A DNA stretch of 64,000 nucleotides from Trogon surrucura. Its lineage: Eukaryota; Chordata; Aves; Trogoniformes; Trogonidae. A program made the position numbers and the translations under genes. The stretch's first letter is position 1. Each line of letters begins with the position of its first letter. The stretch lies in assembly GCA_020746105.1 (NCBI GenBank), contig CM036624.1, positions 3,033,562-3,097,561 of the forward strand, written 5' to 3'. This document shows, piece after piece, positions 62,694 to 64,000 of the stretch. The notes beneath the pieces were generated by a model. That model saw only the letters and a program-made list of their open reading frames with translations, searched no databases and was not told the origin of the DNA.

Positions 62694-64000
62694 ACAGTGT
62701 TATCTCAACAATATACATTGATTTCAATCCTCCTGTCCAAATATTCACTTTAGATGTGACTACTTGAGGAATGAATTCAGGTGAATGTTCTCAATAACTC
62801 AACACTTGGCTAATTTTTTTTTTTTAAATATGACAGTCACATGTATGTTTACAAATAAATCTCTCAAAACTTCTCCCCCATCCCTTTTTTATAGAGAGAG
62901 AAAAGGCAGAAAAAGGCTATCACATACACGAGAAAGATAACAGGAAGATACTCTATTTTATTTTTGTAAGACCATACAGATGGAGGTGGAGATCAACATC
63001 TATTAAATAGTGCATTATGCTTTCACATTGGCCTGACTTATTCAGCAACGCATAGCCATTTTAAGTCATTAGAGCTAGCCTCGTATGAAAGAGTTGATAT
63101 TCTTCTATTCCTTGTGCCAGCCCCTCCCTCTTTCTCCTCCTCTGCCTCCCCAGCTCACCTCTTTTCTGTCACCACCCAACCACGTTCAACGGTATTTTCA
63201 CCTTAGGCTCAGCACCTCGTGCAAGTCCAGGTTTGCCATACCTCCTGCTCTCCACTTCTAGACATCGGTGAGATAAACCCTCCAGCCTGCAAGCTCTGAC
63301 ATATGATTCACTCTATCTTATGTCACAAAGACACTAGAAATGAACTTTCAATAATTAAAATAATTCCTTATAAATCCGGAACACCTGTGTGTCTATTTAC
63401 CAGCTGCTTAGATTAGACAGCCTAATTATTTGATGCCATAAGGCATAGATTGTAAACTAAAATCACAGATATATAAACTTCCTTCAGACATGAACTCTTC
63501 AGGTTATCACATTATGTAGAATCGACATCCAAACGCCGGCTCATGAAATCATTTTAGCAATGAGGAATTTCGCGGTGCCACAGCCTCTAAAAGAAGAAAT
63601 GTTTCCCATTCCTGCATTTTTCTGTCATTGTACTCCTTCTCCAGCTATAGTCTCCAGGAGAACATCTTTTTGCGAATTATTTTGCATTCACTTTAAAATA
63701 TCATATTTTCTTTGAAATAGAAAACTACAGAATACCATAGTCAGAATGAACTACGACCAGTCTATGATTAAAAATATTTTAGCAGGAAAAAAAAAATCTC
63801 CCGAGTCAAATTCCTAATTTGTGAAAGAACTTACACTTGGTGGAGTTGGGTAGCTAATCAGAACACCCAAATACTATACACCACAACTATGACTCAGTTG
63901 CCTTTTAACAGTGTGCATCCATTAAATCATTAAAAGTTGTCAGTTCTTATTATAATTCAGTTAAATCTCTTCTTCCCCCCCCCCCCCCCCCCCACATGGA
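62694..64000. other. AT-rich non-coding stretch to the window edge
   Basis: No gene recognised. T/C-rich segment at 63115-63180 and scattered A runs. Ends in the C19 tract. Confidence 0.55.
63975..63993 (+). repeat. poly(C) run, 19 bases
   Basis: Nineteen uninterrupted C at 63975-63993, a G19 run on the minus strand. Such runs favour G-quadruplex or i-motif structures and are prone to length error in assemblies. Confidence 0.92.

Noticed and set aside
1-64000. Endogenous retrovirus or intact provirus
   Set aside because: No gag, protease, polymerase or envelope motif, no paired LTRs and no primer-binding site were seen on either strand.
1-64000. CRISPR array, operons or other prokaryotic system
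   Set aside because: Base composition, retroposon content and lack of dense coding show vertebrate nuclear DNA; no regularly spaced direct repeats exist.

Overview
This window looks like avian nuclear DNA, most likely from a passerine. Its repeats are dominated by CR1 non-LTR retrotransposon fragments, each ending in the CR1-type 8-bp 3' repeat (ATTCTATG-like). Near the right end is a chimeric SINE with a tRNA-Ile-like head and a CR1 3' tail, an architecture I associate with the TguSINE1 family of perching birds. I recognise no functional protein-coding gene, rRNA, intact tRNA, CRISPR array or bacterial-type feature. Open frames are short, unspliced and mostly chance. The sequence behaves like an AT-rich intergenic region or a very large intron.

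Layout: 1-6752 is AT-rich unique DNA with homopolymer tracts, a tandem palindrome (5560-5612) and an ATTTATAAACT cluster. At 6753-7140 a perfect hairpin sits just before a TATA-like box in a stretch richer in GC. A CR1 tail lies at 7247-7342. A decayed reverse-transcriptase fragment (minus strand) occupies about 9370-9700 and perhaps runs to 9912. About 11.6 kb of unique DNA follows. CR1 pieces occur at 21491-21557 (-) and 22479-22751 (+). A CpG-enriched stretch (30721-31280) leads into the longest CR1 copy (31345-31915, +), which is followed by a 21-bp tandem repeat. Further CR1 pieces are at 33151-33211 (+) and 36626-37090 (+).

The right half holds a long unique stretch, a CR1 tail at 51223-51295 (-) and a broken hAT/ZBED-like transposase relic at about 52860-53592 (-). 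CR1 tails or bodies follow at 58756-58840 (-) and 60009-60463 (+), then the SINE at 62503-62693 (-). A 19-base C run closes the window at 63975-63993.

The elements relate as parasite and host. CR1 encodes an ORF2 protein whose C-terminal remnants are readable in several copies, and the SINE carries a CR1 3' end that presumably let it borrow that protein. The SINE tail closely matches the 3' 106 bases of the CR1 copy at 31345-31915, so a plausible driver and its dependent lie in one window. The hAT relic and the frameshifted reverse transcriptase look much older than the CR1 copies.
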